A stretch of DNA of 43,565 nt, from NCBI RefSeq assembly GCF_000298235.1, contig NZ_BAHE01000043.1, positions 1-43,565 on the forward strand. The letters run 5' to 3'. The DNA comes from Gordonia namibiensis NBRC 108229. Lineage in GTDB: Bacteria > Actinomycetota > Actinomycetes > Mycobacteriales > Mycobacteriaceae. Below, one piece after another: positions 1 through 12,227 of this stretch (positions are counted from its first letter, which is position 1; the number at the start of each line of letters is the position of its first letter). The translations under genes were made by a program, and so were the position numbers. Below the pieces are notes generated by a model, which saw nothing but the letters and a program-made list of their open reading frames with translations, had not been told where the DNA came from and made no database searches.

Positions 1-1
1 G

Positions 2-3000
2 ACCGCACCCGGCGTGACCCAGGTGGTGGCGTCCGTGATGGCACTGCCCGCCGGCGAGCAGCTCGTCGCTCATCTGACCGGCGCCGACGTCGATCTCGAT
101 GTCGTCCGGACCGTTGCCGAGAAACTGCCGGGATACATGCGTCCGACGTCCTGGGTGATCCTCGACGAGATGCCGTCCAACACCGCGGGCAAGATCGATC
201 GCAAGGCACTCCCGCTTCCGATGTACGCGGCCGACGAGTACGTCGCCCCGTCGACACCCGCCGAGATCGCCGTCGCCGACGTCTTCGCCGATGTGCTCGG
301 GGTCGACGAGGTCTCGGCCGGCACCAGCTTCTTCGACGCCGGCGGGAACTCGTTGGCAGCAACCCGTCTCGCGTCGCGACTGGGACGAACGCTCGGCATC
401 CCGGTCACCGTGCGGGATGTCTTCGACGAGCCGACCGTTCGCGGCCTCGCCGCCCGCGTCGAACGTTCCGGCGCCGATCCCGCGGCGCTCGGCCCGGAGG
501 TGGGCGAGAGGGCATCGTCGCCGCGTCCCGACGTCCTGCCGCTCTCCAGTGCGCAACGACGTATGTGGTTCATCAACCAGTACGAACCCGACGCCGCCTC
601 GTACATCATCCCGTTCGGATTCCGTATCCGCGGGCAGGTCGACGCCGATGACGTCCGGTCCGCGATCGATGACGTGATCGCGCGGCATGAGATCCTGCGG
701 ACCACCTACCCTCTCGGGCCGGACGGCCGACCGCACCAGGTCATCGCCGACGATGTCGACTTCGATTGGCGTCTGGTCGATTCCGATGCCGAGGCGATGG
801 CCGTCACCGTGGTGCCGTACGACCTCACCCGGGACCTGCCGGTGAGGGCACGTCTGCACCGCGACCCGGCCGACGGTGCATTGCTCGTGCTTGCGATTCA
901 CCACATAGCAGCGGACGGTGCGTCGGGACCGGTCCTGGCCCGCGACCTGCTTACCGCCTATGTCGCGCGACGTGACGGCCGCGCACCGGACTGGGCGCCC
1001 TTGCCTCGCCAGTACGCCGACCACGTCCTGGAACTCCGGCAGGGCGACGCGACCGCGGCCACCCGACGCCAGTGGTGGGCGGACCGCCTCGCCGGTGCTC
1101 CGGCGCTCCTCGAGCTCCCGACCACAGACCCGCGGCCGTCGACCCGCGACACCCGCGGTGCCACGGTCGACTTCACGATTCCGGGCCGCACCGCGTCGGC
1201 CGCCGCCGATCTCGCCCGTGCCACCGGGACCACGACGTTCATGGTGCTGCACGCCGCGCTCGCGGCACTCCTGAGCCGCCTCTCCGGGAGCGGAGACATC
1301 GTCATCGGCACCGCCACCGCCGGCCGCGACGGCGAGACCGACGACCTGATCGGCATGTTCGTCAACACCGTCGCCCTGCGCAGCCGGGTCGCGACGGATG
1401 GCGGGTTCGCGGACCTCCTCCACGAGATCCGCGACGACGACCTCGACGCCCTCGCACATGCCGACGTGCCGTTCGACGAGGTGATCGACGCGCTCGGGAC
1501 CACCCGGGCCGCGTCGTATGCGCCGCTCGTCCAGGTCCTGCTGACGACGACCGACACCGCAGACACCGCAACGCTGCCTCCGCGTTTGTCGACAGAGCTC
1601 GCCGGCCTCGACATCAGTCCGGTGCCCGTGACGGACGACTCTGCCAAGTTCGACCTCACGGTCGCGGTGCGCACCGACGGGGCGGCGGGCGCACCCTGGC
1701 GCGGCACCCTCACCTACGCCACCGACCTCTACGACGATGCCGACGCCCGGCGCCTGGCCGACCGATTCGTCGGCCTCCTCGTCCACGCGGTCGCCGACAC
1801 CGCGACGCCGGTCGGCGATCTCGATCTGCTCGCCATCGACGAGGACACGGGGCCGCTGGTCTCCGGTGACCCGGACCCGGCCGTCGTGACCCTGCCCGAA
1901 CTGCTCGCCGCCGCCGTCCGGTCCCGCGGCGACCACCCCGCCGTCATCGACGAGCTCGGCAGCTGGACGTATGACGAGCTGGACCACGCGAGTTCGCATC
2001 TCGCCGCCGAACTCACCGAGCACGGCGTCGGCCCGGACGACGTCGTCGTGTGCGCATTGGGACGGTCGGCACGGGCACAACTCGCGCTGTGGGCGATCGC
2101 CAAGACCGGCGCGGTGTACTGCCCGGTCGATCCCCGCCATCCCGCGGATCGCATCGCCCGCGTGGTGGGAGGCGCACGCGCCAAGGTGGGTCTCACCGAC
2201 GGCTCGGTGCAGACGTCGGCCGGGGTGCACTGGATGCTTCTCGACGCCGACCGGGCCGCCGAGCTGAGGTCCCGAGCGCCTCGGCCGGCTCCCGCGATCC
2301 GGCGCCCGGTGTACCCCGACGACGGTGCGTACATGATCTTCACCTCGGGTTCGACCGGGATGCCCAAGGGTGTGCTCGTCACTCACCGGGGCCTGGCCGG
2401 CGTGGCCGCAGTGCTGCGTGACCGTCACGGTTCGGGGCCGCAGGCCCGATGGCTGGGTATCAGCTCACCCGCCTTCGACGCCGCGATCCTCGAGATCCTC
2501 GGCGCCTACGGCAGCGCGGCCACACTCGTCGTCGTCCCGCCGGAGATCTACGGTGGACGTGAACTGGCCGACTTCGTCACGACGCATCGCACGACACACG
2601 CATTCCTGGTGACCTCCGTGGCCGCGTCACTACCCGACCCCGCGTCGTTGCCGTTCACCAACGTGCTCGTCGGCGGCGAAGCCGTCCCCGACGCCGAGAA
2701 GGACCGCTGGGCCGCGCACACCGCCTTCCACAACGGTTACGGACCCACTGAGACGACGATCATCAGCGTCACCTCACCGGCGGTCGGCCTCGACGAACCG
2801 GTCCGGCTGGGCCGTCCCGCGCCCGGCGCCACCGCGCACGTCCTCGACGGCCGACTCCATCCGGTGCCGCCCGGCGTCGTCGGAGAGCTGTATCTCGCGG
2901 GCGGGGAACTCGCCCGCGGTTACCAGGACCGCCCGGCCCTCACGGCCGAGCGTTTCGTGTCGGCTCCGTTCGGACCACCGGGCAGCCGCATGTACCGCAC

Positions 3001-6000
3001 CGGGGACCTCGTGCGCCGATCACGCACCGGCGAACTGACCTATGTGGGGCGCAGCGACTTCCAGGTGAAGCTGCGCGGCCAGCGCCTCGAACTCGGTGAG
3101 ATCGAGGCGACGCTCACCGCACACCCGGCCGTGCGCAACGCGGTCGTCATCGGCGTGGGAGACCCCGTCACCGAGCTCGCCGGGTACGTCGAGCCCCTCG
3201 ACCCGGTTGAAGACCTCGACGTCGCGGATCTCCGCGAACAGCTGGCCGCTCAGCTGCCGCCGTACATGGTTCCGGCGAAACTCCAGGTCCTGGAGCACCT
3301 CCCGCGCAATCCGGTCGGCAAGATCGACCGCAGGCAGCTTCCGGAGATCGACACCGTCGACGCGACCGACGCCCACACACCGCCCGCGGGTCACACCGAA
3401 CGAATCCTCGCCGCGATCGTCGCCGACATCCTCGACCTCGAGAAGGTCTCGGCCACTGCAGACTTCTTCGCCATCGGCGGGAACTCGCTGTCCGCGACCC
3501 GATTGAGCGCGCGTGCCGGAGACCAGTTCGGCGTCCGCCTGGGTGTCCGCGACGTCTTCGAGTCGCCGACCGTGCGCGGGCTCGCGCGGCGCATCGAGAC
3601 CGCCTTCGACACGGAGCCGCCGCAGGCGCCACTGGTGCGCGTCGTCGACCGCCCAGACCGGATTCCGTTGTCGTATGCGCAGCAACGCATCTGGTTCCTC
3701 AACCGGTTCGAACCGGAGTCGGCGGCCTACACCATCCCGTTGGCCGTACGACTACGCGGTCCGCTCGATTGGTCGGCGCTGCGCAACGCCGTCGTCGATG
3801 TGCTCGCGCGGCACGAGATCCTGCGCACCGTTTTCCCGGCCGACGCGGGTGAACCCTTCCAGCGAATCCTCGACATCGAGGAAGCCCGAACGGCATTGCG
3901 GTGGGAAACCGACACGCTGCCCGCCGATCCGCTCACCGCCGACGACCTGTCCGTGCTCCTCGGGCCGCCCGGCTTCGACATCACCACCGAGATCCCGCTG
4001 CGCGTACGTCTCCTGGCAGCCGGAGACGACGGCCCGGACGGTGACGATCACCTCCTCGTCGTCCTTCTCCATCACATCGCGGCCGACGGCGAGTCGATGC
4101 GACCGTTGCTGTCCGACCTGTGGACGGCGTACCTCGCGCGGGCCGAGGGACGGCCACCGGCGTTCACCGAGCTACCGGTCCAGTTCGCCGACCACGCACT
4201 GTGGCAACGGCAGACCCTCGGCGATGTCGACGCCCCGGACTCGGTGCTCGGCAAGCAGGTCGGGTACTGGGTCAACAGGTTGTCGGACCTGCCCGACCTC
4301 CTCCCGTTGCCGACAGATCGTCCGCGGCCGCCGGTTGCCTCTCAGCGTGGCGGCCGTGTCACCGCGGAGATCCCGGCCGACCTGGCCGCACGGATCTCCG
4401 CGGCGTCCCGGGATCGCGGGATCACCGACTTCATGACGATCCACGCCGCGCTCGCGATCCTCCTCGCCCGCCTGTCGGCGAGCCGCGACATCGCGATCAG
4501 CACGCCGGTCGCCGGGCGCGGCCACGCTCATCTCGACGACCTGGTCGGCATGTTCGTCAACACCCTGGTCCTGCGGACGGAGGTCGACCCGGCGATCGAC
4601 GTCCGGGACTTCCTCGACCGCGTCCGCGTCGACGACGTCAACGCGCTCGCCCGCGCGGATGTCCCGTTCGACTACCTCGTCGACCGGCTGTCCCCGGCGC
4701 GATCCGAGGCCTTCGCCCCGCTGAGCCAGGTGATGCTGTCGGTGCTGCACGCCACGGGCACTGCTGGGACCGCCGACGCAGCCGAGGCCCCCGGCGGACT
4801 CCGTCTGGAACCTCTCGCGGTGTCCACCGGGACCACTCAGCTCGACCTGACCGTCGCGGTCAGCGTGGACCCGCAGGGTGCGTGGCCGGTCGAGATCGTC
4901 TACGCGACAGACCTGTTCGACGCGTCGACCATCGAGGTGATGATCACGCGGCTGATCCGGGTGCTCGAGGCTCTCACCGGTACGGAAATCGACGGTCGGC
5001 CGGTGGGCGAGATCGATCTGACCGACGACGCCGAGCGCACGCGGATCGCCGAACTGGTTTCCGGCCCGGACCTGTCCGTGCCGTGGTCGACGGTCTCCGA
5101 GGCGGTCGACGCCGCGGCCCGACGCACCCCCGGCGCGATAGCTCTGGTGGCGGGGGATCGGACGCTGACCTACGCGGAGTTCACCACCCGGGTGTCCGAT
5201 CTCGCGCAGCGGCTCTCGGGCCACGGCGTGGGACCGGATGTCGCAGTGGGCGTGTGCATCCCGCGTTCGGTCGAGCTCGTCCTGGCGATCCACGCCGTGG
5301 TCGCCGCCGGTGGCGCCTACGTGGTCATCGACCCGGCAACGCCCGCGGAGCGACTCGCGGCGATGATCGACGCGGCGTCGATCTCGGTGATCCTGGCCGC
5401 AGACCCTCGACCCGAGGTCCTCGCCGGTGTCACACCGCACGTCCTGGTGGTCGACGCCGACACCCCGGTTGCCGACGACCACGCCGCGGCGGTGTCCCGC
5501 GCCGCATTCCGTCGGGTGGTCGACCCCGACAACGCGCTGTACACGCTGTTCACCTCCGGATCGACGGGAACACCCAAGGGCGTCACGGTCAGTCACCGGG
5601 CAGTCCTGAACCGTCTCGCCTGGATGCACATCCGGGAACCATTGAGCGACGACGACGTCGTGATGCTGAAGACCCCGGCCACCTTCGACGTGTCGGTGCC
5701 GGAACTGTTCGCGCCACTGATGGCCGGTGCCCGGCTGGTGATCGCCGAGGACGGTCGGCACATCGACCCTGCCTACGTCCTCGACGAGGTCCGGCGCCAG
5801 GGGATCACGTCGATTCACTTCGTGCCGTCGATGATGGCGGCGTTCGCCGAGTACGTCGGCGACAACCCCGAGCGGCGCGCGGCCCTGGCGACGTTGCGGC
5901 GCATCAACGCCTCCGGCGAGGCGCTGCCCGCGGCCACTGCGCATGCGATGGGTGCGCTCGTGCCGGCTGCGGACATGGACAACCTATACGGGCCCACCGA

Positions 6001-9000
6001 GGCCGCAGTCGAGGTCACCGTATATCGCCTCGGCACCGACGAGGTGACCGTGCCGATCGGCCGGCCGATCGCGAACACCACGACCTGGGTCCTCGACGAC
6101 CGGCTGCAACCCGCACCGGTCGGGGTCGTCGGCGAACTCTATGTCGGCGGTGGGCAGCTGGCTCGCGGCTACGCGTCCCGGCCGGATCTCACCGCCGAGC
6201 GCTTCGTCGCCGACCCCACCGGCCGTTCAGGCGCCCGTCTGTACCGGACCGGCGACCTGGTCCGATGGAATGCGGAAGGTGAACTCGAGTACCTCGGGCG
6301 CTCCGACTTCCAGGTGAAACTCCGCGGACAGCGCATCGAGCTGGCGGAGATCGAATCGATCCTCGCGCAGATCAACGGCATCACGCACGCCGCGGCGACC
6401 GTCCGCAACGGACCGACGGGCGAGGTCCTGGTCGGTTATCTCGCCGGCGACGTCGACCTCGATGTGGTGCGGGCCCGCGTTGCCGAGACACTGCCGCAGT
6501 ACATGCGGCCGACGCAGTGGGTGATCCTCGGCGACGTCCCGCTGACCGCCACCGGCAAGCTCGACCGTCGTGCGCTGCCCGCTCCGGCCGCGGTGTCAGC
6601 CGAGTTCGTCCCGCCCGCCGACGGAATCGAGCGCGCCCTGGCGGCGGTCTTCGCCGACGTCCTGGCACTCGACGAGGTCTCGGTGACAGTGCCATTCTTC
6701 GACCTCGGCGGGCATTCGCTCGCCGCACTGCGTGTCGTGGCCGGCGTCGCCGAACGTCTCGGGGTCGACATCGACATCCGCGACATCTTCCGCGCACCGA
6801 CCGTACGAGAGCTCGCGCGTACGCTGACCCAGCGGCGTCTGTCGGCGCAGCCGTTGAGCCGTCGTCGGCGCCCCGCGCAGATCCCGCTGTCGTATGCGCA
6901 GCAACGGATCTGGTTCATCAACCAGTTCGATGTGGCATCGCCGGTGTACAACATGCCCGTCGCCTTCGATGTGCTCGGCGACCCGGACCTCGCCGCGCTG
7001 CGCGAGGCCTTGCTCGACGTCATCGCCCGACACGAACCGTTGCGCACCGTCTACCCGATGGCGGTGGATGGGACACCGGTACAGCTCGTGCTCGACACGA
7101 GCGACGCGGCAACCCGCTTGCGCTGGAACGAGACAGCCGACGTCGACGCCGCGATGGCGGTCTGCGCCGAGGGATTCGACGTCACCGTCGACCTCCCGGT
7201 GCGGGTCGCGATCGCGCCCATCGACGGCGGATACCGCGTCGTCGTGGTGATCCACCACATCGCCGGTGACGCCGCATCCCTGCAGATCCTGACCGGGGAA
7301 CTGCTGGTTGCATACCAGGCGCGAACGTCGGGAACGAATCTGCCCGCACCGGAGCCGCTTCCGGTGGGTTACGTCGACCACACGCTTTGGCAGCGTGCGA
7401 CTCTCGGCGACCTCGACGACCCGACCTCGCTGATGGCTGCCCAGTTCGACTACTGGTCGACGGCGCTCGACGGCATCCCCGCGGCGCTCGACCTTCCGAC
7501 GGACCGGCCGCGGCCGCCGGTGATCGATCACCGGGGCGCACGACTGCCGATCGAATTCGGGCCCGAACGCAGCGCCGCGGTCGCCCGTACCGCCCGGGCG
7601 CACGGGCTGACGCCGTTCATGGTGTGCCACGCCGCATTCGCCGCGGCGCTCGCCAGACTCGCCGACGTCGACGACGTGAGTATCGGTGCCGCGGTCTCGG
7701 GTCGAGGGCAGGCTGCGACAACGAGGATGATCGGCATGTTCATCAACACCGTCGTCCTGCGGACGAAGATCGGCGCCGACGACACCGTCGCCGATCTGCT
7801 CGATCAGGTACGCGACACCGATGCGGCGGCCTTCGCGCACGCGGACATCCCGTTCGAGACGCTCGTCGAACGTCTCACGCCCGTCCGGTCCACCGCGCAC
7901 GCCCCGCTCGTCCAGGTCATGATCAACTACCTTGCCGACACCTCGGCCGGACACAGCGATCAGTTGGCGGGGATGACCGAGTTCGCGGACGGATTCCACG
8001 TGCAACCCGTCGATCCCGGGCCGCCGCCCGCCAAGGTGGACCTGACCCTCGGGCTCGCGGAGACGACCACCCCCGACGGGGCCGTCATCACCGGCGAGAT
8101 CGATTACGCAGCAGCACTCTTCGATCCGGAGACGGTCGCGGTGTTCCGCGATGTCTTCGAGCGGATCATCGATGCGATCACCGCGGACGAACCGACCACC
8201 ACCCTGCTGGGTGAGATCGACTTGGTGACCGAGGACGATCGTCGCCGGCTCGGTATCGAGGGAGCGCCGGGCGCGGTCGTCGTCGACACCTCCGGGCGGG
8301 CGCTGCCGGCCCGAATCCCCGGTGAACTGCGCACCGCCGGCGCATCGACCGGTGTGCTCGCACGGTGGCTGGACGACGGCGCGGAACCCCGGGTCGAGGT
8401 CCTCGGCCGGCTCGACCGTCAGGTCCGGAGAGGCGGGCTGCGCGTCGATCTCGACCTGGTCGAGACGGCCCTCGCCGGACTCGACGGAGTGCGAGCGAGT
8501 GGCGTCGTCGCTGTCCGGAGTGGCGACGGCATCGAGATCCACGGGTGGGTGAGCGTCGACCCCGAAGGCACCAGCGCCGACATCACCGCCGACGATGTTC
8601 GTCGCGCTGCCGTCGAAGTCATTGCACCGCACTGTGTCCCGTCGGTCCTGACCGTCGTCGACGAGATCCCGGCCGGGGACGACGGACGACCGGACCACGC
8701 GAAGATGTCGGCGGTGATCCGGGAGGCCGGTCACGAGGCGCACGTCGCGGAGCAGCCGGTGGCGCCGGCCGGGGAGTGGGAGGAACTCGTCGCCGAGTGC
8801 ATGTCCACGGTCACCGGGGTTGCGGTCACGAGCGCGGCCCAGGGATTCTTCGACGTCGGTGGGACGTCACTGTCCGCGGTCCGTCTCGTCGCCGAACTCC
8901 GTCGTCGCACGGGCATCCCGGTCGAGGTCGCCTGGGTGTTCGCCGGACCGACGCCTCGCGACCTCGGCGCGCGGCTGGCGGCACACCTCGAACCGGAACC

Positions 9001-9880
9001 CGTGGACGCGGATGCGTCCGACCCGACGAACGGCGGCGTCGTCGTACCGCTGCGTCGGGAGGGTGCACGGAACCCGGTGTTCTGTGTGCATCCCGCCGAT
9101 GGATTGGCCTGGTTGTTCGGTGGCCTGGCGCCGTATCTCGACGACCGCCCGGTGTACGGCCTCCAGGATCCGTATGTGGTGGCCGGCGATCTCCCCGACG
9201 CCACGGTGCACGATCTCGCCGTACGCTACGTCGACGAGATCCGACGCATCGCTCCCGAGGGCCCATACCATCTGCTGGGGTGGTCGATTGGTGGCCTGAT
9301 CGCACAGGAGATGGCCGTCGAACTGCGGTTGCGCGGCGAGGACGTCGGATTCCTGGGTCTGCTCGACAGCTACCCGGCCGACGACGTCGAGCTGGCGACG
9401 AGCTGGACGGACGACGGGGAGATGTCGGTGGACATCGACGCCCGAGAGCTGGCCTCGGAGTTGCTCGGCGGTTGGCGTGAGGTCATCGACGTCGACGAGC
9501 TCGTCGACCCCGACGACGCGGGATCGGTTGCGCCCGAGACGATCGCCGCCGCAATCCGGGACAAGGTCACCGGACTCGGACTGCTCGATGCGGAGTCCTT
9601 CGACCGGATGCTGACGCGTATGACGAGTTCTGCCGAGCGCACGATCTCGCACCGGCCACGACCGTACGACGGCGACACCATGCTCATCGTCGCCGCCGAC
9701 AGCGACACCGAGGAATCGGCGGACGCCGGCCCGAACCGCTGGGTGCCCTACCTGGGCGGCGGCATCACGCGGATCGACATCGACACCGACCATCTCGGCA
9801 TCGTCGGCAGCGACGCCCTGTCGGAGTTCGGACCGCGGATCGACGCGGCGATCAGCGACGCGGAGTCGCGGCGTCGGTGA
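2..9880 (+). CDS. Non-ribosomal peptide synthetase, 3' part (A'-T, C-A-T, C-A-T, C-[A remnant]-T-TE)
   Basis: Partial at the window edge: the reading frame is open from base 2, so the true start lies to the left. Order seen: end of an A domain (A10 [11 protein letters not shown] near base 179), T (GGNSLAAT near 343), C1 ([10 protein letters not shown] near 541, HHIAADG near 898), A ([11 protein letters not shown] near 2339), T (GGNSLSAT near 3478), C2 ([10 protein letters not shown] near 3667, HHIAADG near 4072), A ([11 protein letters not shown] near 5551), T (GGHSLAAL near 6709), C3 ([10 protein letters not shown] near 6889, motif HHIAGDA near 7252), a short A remnant (about 8250-8730), T (GGTSLSAV near 8860), and a thioesterase (lipase box GWSIGG near 9280, probable His in DHLGIVGSD). 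No epimerisation domain is seen. By-eye specificity residues are D-A-L-F-L-G-G-I-I for the first complete A domain (unassigned, hydrophobic) and D-V-P-H-N-S-L-V-E for the second (resembles serine codes, low confidence). It should make and release a peptide in the cytoplasm; product unknown. The tail overlaps the converging helicase gene by 29 bp. Confidence 0.96.
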   Translation, partial: TAPGVTQVVASVMALPAGEQLVAHLTGADVDLDVVRTVAEKLPGYMRPTSWVILDEMPSNTAGKIDRKALPLPMYAADEYVAPSTPAEIAVADVFADVLGVDEVSAGTSFFDAGGNSLAATRLASRLGRTLGIPVTVRDVFDEPTVRGLAARVERSGADPAALGPEVGERASSPRPDVLPLSSAQRRMWFINQYEPDAASYIIPFGFRIRGQVDADDVRSAIDDVIARHEILRTTYPLGPDGRPHQVIADDVDFDWRLVDSDAEAMAVTVVPYDLTRDLPVRARLHRDPADGALLVLAIHHIAADGASGPVLARDLLTAYVARRDGRAPDWAPLPRQYADHVLELRQGDATAATRRQWWADRLAGAPALLELPTTDPRPSTRDTRGATVDFTIPGRTASAAADLARATGTTTFMVLHAALAALLSRLSGSGDIVIGTATAGRDGETDDLIGMFVNTVALRSRVATDGGFADLLHEIRDDDLDALAHADVPFDEVIDALGTTRAASYAPLVQVLLTTTDTADTATLPPRLSTELAGLDISPVPVTDDSAKFDLTVAVRTDGAAGAPWRGTLTYATDLYDDADARRLADRFVGLLVHAVADTATPVGDLDLLAIDEDTGPLVSGDPDPAVVTLPELLAAAVRSRGDHPAVIDELGSWTYDELDHASSHLAAELTEHGVGPDDVVVCALGRSARAQLALWAIAKTGAVYCPVDPRHPADRIARVVGGARAKVGLTDGSVQTSAGVHWMLLDADRAAELRSRAPRPAPAIRRPVYPDDGAYMIFTSGSTGMPKGVLVTHRGLAGVAAVLRDRHGSGPQARWLGISSPAFDAAILEILGAYGSAATLVVVPPEIYGGRELADFVTTHRTTHAFLVTSVAASLPDPASLPFTNVLVGGEAVPDAEKDRWAAHTAFHNGYGPTETTIISVTSPAVGLDEPVRLGRPAPGATAHVLDGRLHPVPPGVVGELYLAGGELARGYQDRPALTAERFVSAPFGPPGSRMYRTGDLVRRSRTGELTYVGRSDFQVKLRGQRLELGEIEATLTAHPAVRNAVVIGVGDPVTELAGYVEPLDPVEDLDVADLREQLAAQLPPYMVPAKLQVLEHLPRNPVGKIDRRQLPEIDTVDATDAHTPPAGHTERILAAIVADILDLEKVSATADFFAIGGNSLSATRLSARAGDQFGVRLGVRDVFESPTVRGLARRIETAFDTEPPQAPLVRVVDRPDRIPLSYAQQRIWFLNRFEPESAAYTIPLAVRLRGPLDWSALRNAVVDVLARHEILRTVFPADAGEPFQRILDIEEARTALRWETDTLPADPLTADDLSVLLGPPGFDITTEIPLRVRLLAAGDDGPDGDDHLLVVLLHHIAADGESMRPLLSDLWTAYLARAEGRPPAFTELPVQFADHALWQRQTLGDVDAPDSVLGKQVGYWVNRLSDLPDLLPLPTDRPRPPVASQRGGRVTAEIPADLAARISAASRDRGITDFMTIHAALAILLARLSASRDIAISTPVAGRGHAHLDDLVGMFVNTLVLRTEVDPAIDVRDFLDRVRVDDVNALARADVPFDYLVDRLSPARSEAFAPLSQVMLSVLHATGTAGTADAAEAPGGLRLEPLAVSTGTTQLDLTVAVSVDPQGAWPVEIVYATDLFDASTIEVMITRLIRVLEALTGTEIDGRPVGEIDLTDDAERTRIAELVSGPDLSVPWSTVSEAVDAAARRTPGAIALVAGDRTLTYAEFTTRVSDLAQRLSGHGVGPDVAVGVCIPRSVELVLAIHAVVAAGGAYVVIDPATPAERLAAMIDAASISVILAADPRPEVLAGVTPHVLVVDADTPVADDHAAAVSRAAFRRVVDPDNALYTLFTSGSTGTPKGVTVSHRAVLNRLAWMHIREPLSDDDVVMLKTPATFDVSVPELFAPLMAGARLVIAEDGRHIDPAYVLDEVRRQGITSIHFVPSMMAAFAEYVGDNPERRAALATLRRINASGEALPAATAHAMGALVPAADMDNLYGPTEAAVEVTVYRLGTDEVTVPIGRPIANTTTWVLDDRLQPAPVGVVGELYVGGGQLARGYASRPDLTAERFVADPTGRSGARLYRTGDLVRWNAEGELEYLGRSDFQVKLRGQRIELAEIESILAQINGITHAAATVRNGPTGEVLVGYLAGDVDLDVVRARVAETLPQYMRPTQWVILGDVPLTATGKLDRRALPAPAAVSAEFVPPADGIERALAAVFADVLALDEVSVTVPFFDLGGHSLAALRVVAGVAERLGVDIDIRDIFRAPTVRELARTLTQRRLSAQPLSRRRRPAQIPLSYAQQRIWFINQFDVASPVYNMPVAFDVLGDPDLAALREALLDVIARHEPLRTVYPMAVDGTPVQLVLDTSDAATRLRWNETADVDAAMAVCAEGFDVTVDLPVRVAIAPIDGGYRVVVVIHHIAGDAASLQILTGELLVAYQARTSGTNLPAPEPLPVGYVDHTLWQRATLGDLDDPTSLMAAQFDYWSTALDGIPAALDLPTDRPRPPVIDHRGARLPIEFGPERSAAVARTARAHGLTPFMVCHAAFAAALARLADVDDVSIGAAVSGRGQAATTRMIGMFINTVVLRTKIGADDTVADLLDQVRDTDAAAFAHADIPFETLVERLTPVRSTAHAPLVQVMINYLADTSAGHSDQLAGMTEFADGFHVQPVDPGPPPAKVDLTLGLAETTTPDGAVITGEIDYAAALFDPETVAVFRDVFERIIDAITADEPTTTLLGEIDLVTEDDRRRLGIEGAPGAVVVDTSGRALPARIPGELRTAGASTGVLARWLDDGAEPRVEVLGRLDRQVRRGGLRVDLDLVETALAGLDGVRASGVVAVRSGDGIEIHGWVSVDPEGTSADITADDVRRAAVEVIAPHCVPSVLTVVDEIPAGDDGRPDHAKMSAVIREAGHEAHVAEQPVAPAGEWEELVAECMSTVTGVAVTSAAQGFFDVGGTSLSAVRLVAELRRRTGIPVEVAWVFAGPTPRDLGARLAAHLEPEPVDADASDPTNGGVVVPLRREGARNPVFCVHPADGLAWLFGGLAPYLDDRPVYGLQDPYVVAGDLPDATVHDLAVRYVDEIRRIAPEGPYHLLGWSIGGLIAQEMAVELRLRGEDVGFLGLLDSYPADDVELATSWTDDGEMSVDIDARELASELLGGWREVIDVDELVDPDDAGSVAPETIAAAIRDKVTGLGLLDAESFDRMLTRMTSSAERTISHRPRPYDGDTMLIVAADSDTEESADAGPNRWVPYLGGGITRIDIDTDHLGIVGSDALSEFGPRIDAAISDAESRRR
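8250..8730 (+). other. Adenylation-domain remnant inside the terminal NRPS module
   Basis: Between the third condensation domain and the last carrier domain there are only about 160 residues where a complete adenylation domain has roughly 500. The remnant keeps recognisable pieces of the C-terminal part: GELRTAG (compare A6 GELYLAG), [10 protein letters not shown] (compare A7 YRTGDLVRW) and [20 protein letters not shown] (compare A8 [16 protein letters not shown]). Motifs A1-A5, including the phosphate-binding TSGSTG loop and all amino-acid-binding residues, are absent. The A10 lysine motif is replaced by a stretch containing DGRPDHAKM. The reading frame is intact, so this looks like a fixed in-frame loss rather than a fresh frameshift. 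It cannot activate an amino acid by the normal route. Confidence 0.85.
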
Positions 9881-12227
9881 CGGCAGGCAGATCCGCCAGC
9901 ACCGCGGGCAGCGGCTCGTCGTGCACGACCAGCAGACGCTGAGTGGCACGGGTCAGCGCGACATACAGGTCGCTGAGACCGCGCGGTGACTGGGCGATGA
10001 TCCCGGCGGGCTCCACCACGATCGTGGTGTCGAACTCGAGACCCTTGCAGGTCCGGACCGTGTAGACCTTCGGTGCTGCCACACCCTTCGCGTCGAACGC
10101 GTCCGGGTCCAGGGCGGCGGCCACCACATCGACCAGCGTGTCGGGGACGACGACGGCCGTGAGTCCGTCGGGTTCGGCGAGATCGACGGCGTGGAACACG
10201 CCTGCCGCGATGCTCGCCGCGTCACCGGTGTCGTCCACCGCGATCGCCACCGGTTCGATACCATTGCTGCGCAACGAGGTCGGCGCGGTCTCGCCGTTGC
10301 CGATCTCGTCCAGGACGCGAGCGGCGTAGGTCATGATCTCGCTGGGCGTGCGGTAGTTCACCGACAATTCCTTGAACTGCCAGCGCTTCGCGACGTATGG
10401 CTCGAGGACCTCACCCCACGACCGGGTGCCCGCTTCGTCGGAGGTCTGCGCGGTGTCACCGATGATGGTCATCCACCGATTCGGGATGCGGCGCATCACC
10501 ATTCGCCATGCCATCGGCGAGAGCTCCTGCGCCTCGTCGACGATCACATGACCGAAGGTCCAGGTGCGGTCGCCGTAGGCGCGTTCGGCGGTGGTGGCGC
10601 GTCGGGTCTCGGTCTGACGCGACGCCAGTTGTTCGGCGTCGATCAGGTCGTAGGCCATCAGGATCTCGGGATCGAGCTCGTCCTCGAGATCCTGTGGGGC
10701 CGAACCGGTCAGGATGTCGAGAGCATCCTGCGCCTCGGCGAGCTGACGCCGCCAGCGTGCACGTTCGGCGCGTTCGGCGTCGTCGGTGCCGTATCCGATG
10801 AGTTCGGCCAGCTCGTCCAGTAGCGGCACATCGGCGGGGGAGAAGTCCTCCCCGGTGATCGAGAAGGTGCGCGGTTCTCGCAGTAGCGCAGCCCGGTCGT
10901 CGTCCGACCAGCCGGGGGTAGCCCTACGAATGGCGCGCTCGTCGGTCAGCAACTCGCGCAGCATGTCCTGCGGCGTCAGCGTCGGCCAGAACTTCAGCAG
11001 CGCCGCACGGATGTCGGGGTCCTGGCTCATGTCATCGCGGATGTCGGCGATGTCGGCGGGGCTCAGCAACTGTGAACCGTCGAGCAGGCTGGAACCGATG
11101 GTCGAGGCATGGCGCCGGGCGAGTTCGGCGAGACCGGCCTTGAGGAAGGCGTTCTGGGACTGATTGTGGGCACGCCGCGTCGAACGGGCCTTGGCCCGTG
11201 CGGCTTTGACCAGTTCGGAGTCGATCTCGACCCGGTAGCCGTCGAAATCCACCGGCTCCGGCCTGGACGGCAACGACTGCTTCGCCCGCACCGCTCGTTT
11301 GAGGACGTCGACCATTCGCAGGCCGCCCTTGACGCCGGTGGTGACACGCCGGTCCTCACTGCGGGCCCGGACGCCGGGGAACAGGTCGCCGATCGTCGAG
11401 AGAAGTACGCCGGACTCACCGAGCGACGGCAGGACCTGACCGATGTAGCTGAGGAAGTCGTCGTTGGGTCCGATGATGAGAATGCCGCTGCGCGACAGGA
11501 TCTCCCGATGTGTGTAGAGCAGGTAGGCGGCGCGGTGCAGCGCGACGGCCGTCTTGCCGGTGCCCGGTCCGCCTTGGATGACCGTCACACCCCGGTGCGT
11601 CGACCGGATGATGAGGTCCTGCTCCCGCTGGATGGTCTCGACGATGTCGGTCATCTCGCCGGTCCGCGCAGCATTCAACGCGGCGACGAGGGCGGATTCG
11701 TTGACGACGTCGCCGTGGCCGAAGTCGTCGAGGAGGGCATCTCCTGCGGTCAGCGATTCGTCGCTGACCCCGCGGACCTTGCGGCTGCGGGTCCGGATGT
11801 GGCGACGACGGGCAACCTCTTCGGGCGCTGCCGGGGTGGCGAGGTAGAAGGGGCGCGCGAGCGGTGCACGCCAGTCGAGCAGCAACGTTGCGTCGGTTGC
11901 GGTGTGGTCGTGCGTCCCGTCGTCACCGAGGCCGTCGTCGAGGACACCGATACGGCCGATCCGCCGGATCTCACCGTCATCGAGGTCGAGGCGGCCGAAG
12001 TACAGGTTGTGTTCGGCGGCATCGAATTTCGCGAGATCCTCGTTGTACATCCGCTCGTAGGACTCGCGCTCCGAGAGTGCCTGCGGGGTTCCACCGCGCT
12101 CGCTCAGGGTCGAGGACAGGCGGCGCTGTGTGGTCTGGCGCATCCGATCGAGACGGCCGTAGACGCGGTCGAGGTGTTCCTGTTCCTCGCTGATCCGAGG
12201 GTCGGTGTCGGGGGACAGTGCGGTCAC
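9852..12227 (-). CDS. HelD/HelR-like UvrD-family helicase (RNA polymerase-associated ATPase)
   Basis: A 791-residue superfamily 1 helicase. It has a charged N-terminal helical region (about residues 10-90) like the coiled-coil arm of HelD, Walker A GGPGTGKT near residue 218, motif [13 protein letters not shown] near 560, motif [14 protein letters not shown], motif [10 protein letters not shown], and motif [17 protein letters not shown] near the C-terminus. Known HelD/HelR proteins bind RNA polymerase and release it from DNA or from rifamycins; they are not ordinary DNA unwinding enzymes. I chose the GTG at 12227 because GAGGAG lies about 7 bases upstream and because GTG overlaps the upstream gene's TGA (GTGA), implying translational coupling. 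An in-frame GTG 30 bases further up is possible but lacks that support. The 3' end overlaps the NRPS end. Whether it belongs to the housekeeping HelD or the resistance-type HelR branch cannot be told by eye. Confidence 0.88.
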   Translation of the reverse strand: MTALSPDTDPRISEEQEHLDRVYGRLDRMRQTTQRRLSSTLSERGGTPQALSERESYERMYNEDLAKFDAAEHNLYFGRLDLDDGEIRRIGRIGVLDDGLGDDGTHDHTATDATLLLDWRAPLARPFYLATPAAPEEVARRRHIRTRSRKVRGVSDESLTAGDALLDDFGHGDVVNESALVAALNAARTGEMTDIVETIQREQDLIIRSTHRGVTVIQGGPGTGKTAVALHRAAYLLYTHREILSRSGILIIGPNDDFLSYIGQVLPSLGESGVLLSTIGDLFPGVRARSEDRRVTTGVKGGLRMVDVLKRAVRAKQSLPSRPEPVDFDGYRVEIDSELVKAARAKARSTRRAHNQSQNAFLKAGLAELARRHASTIGSSLLDGSQLLSPADIADIRDDMSQDPDIRAALLKFWPTLTPQDMLRELLTDERAIRRATPGWSDDDRAALLREPRTFSITGEDFSPADVPLLDELAELIGYGTDDAERAERARWRRQLAEAQDALDILTGSAPQDLEDELDPEILMAYDLIDAEQLASRQTETRRATTAERAYGDRTWTFGHVIVDEAQELSPMAWRMVMRRIPNRWMTIIGDTAQTSDEAGTRSWGEVLEPYVAKRWQFKELSVNYRTPSEIMTYAARVLDEIGNGETAPTSLRSNGIEPVAIAVDDTGDAASIAAGVFHAVDLAEPDGLTAVVVPDTLVDVVAAALDPDAFDAKGVAAPKVYTVRTCKGLEFDTTIVVEPAGIIAQSPRGLSDLYVALTRATQRLLVVHDEPLPAVLADLPAVTDAATPRR

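Noticed and set aside
4172..5944. Long minus-strand open frames under the NRPS (also 6596-8743)
   Set aside because: These are shadow frames opposite clear NRPS domains, with no recognisable motifs or start signals.
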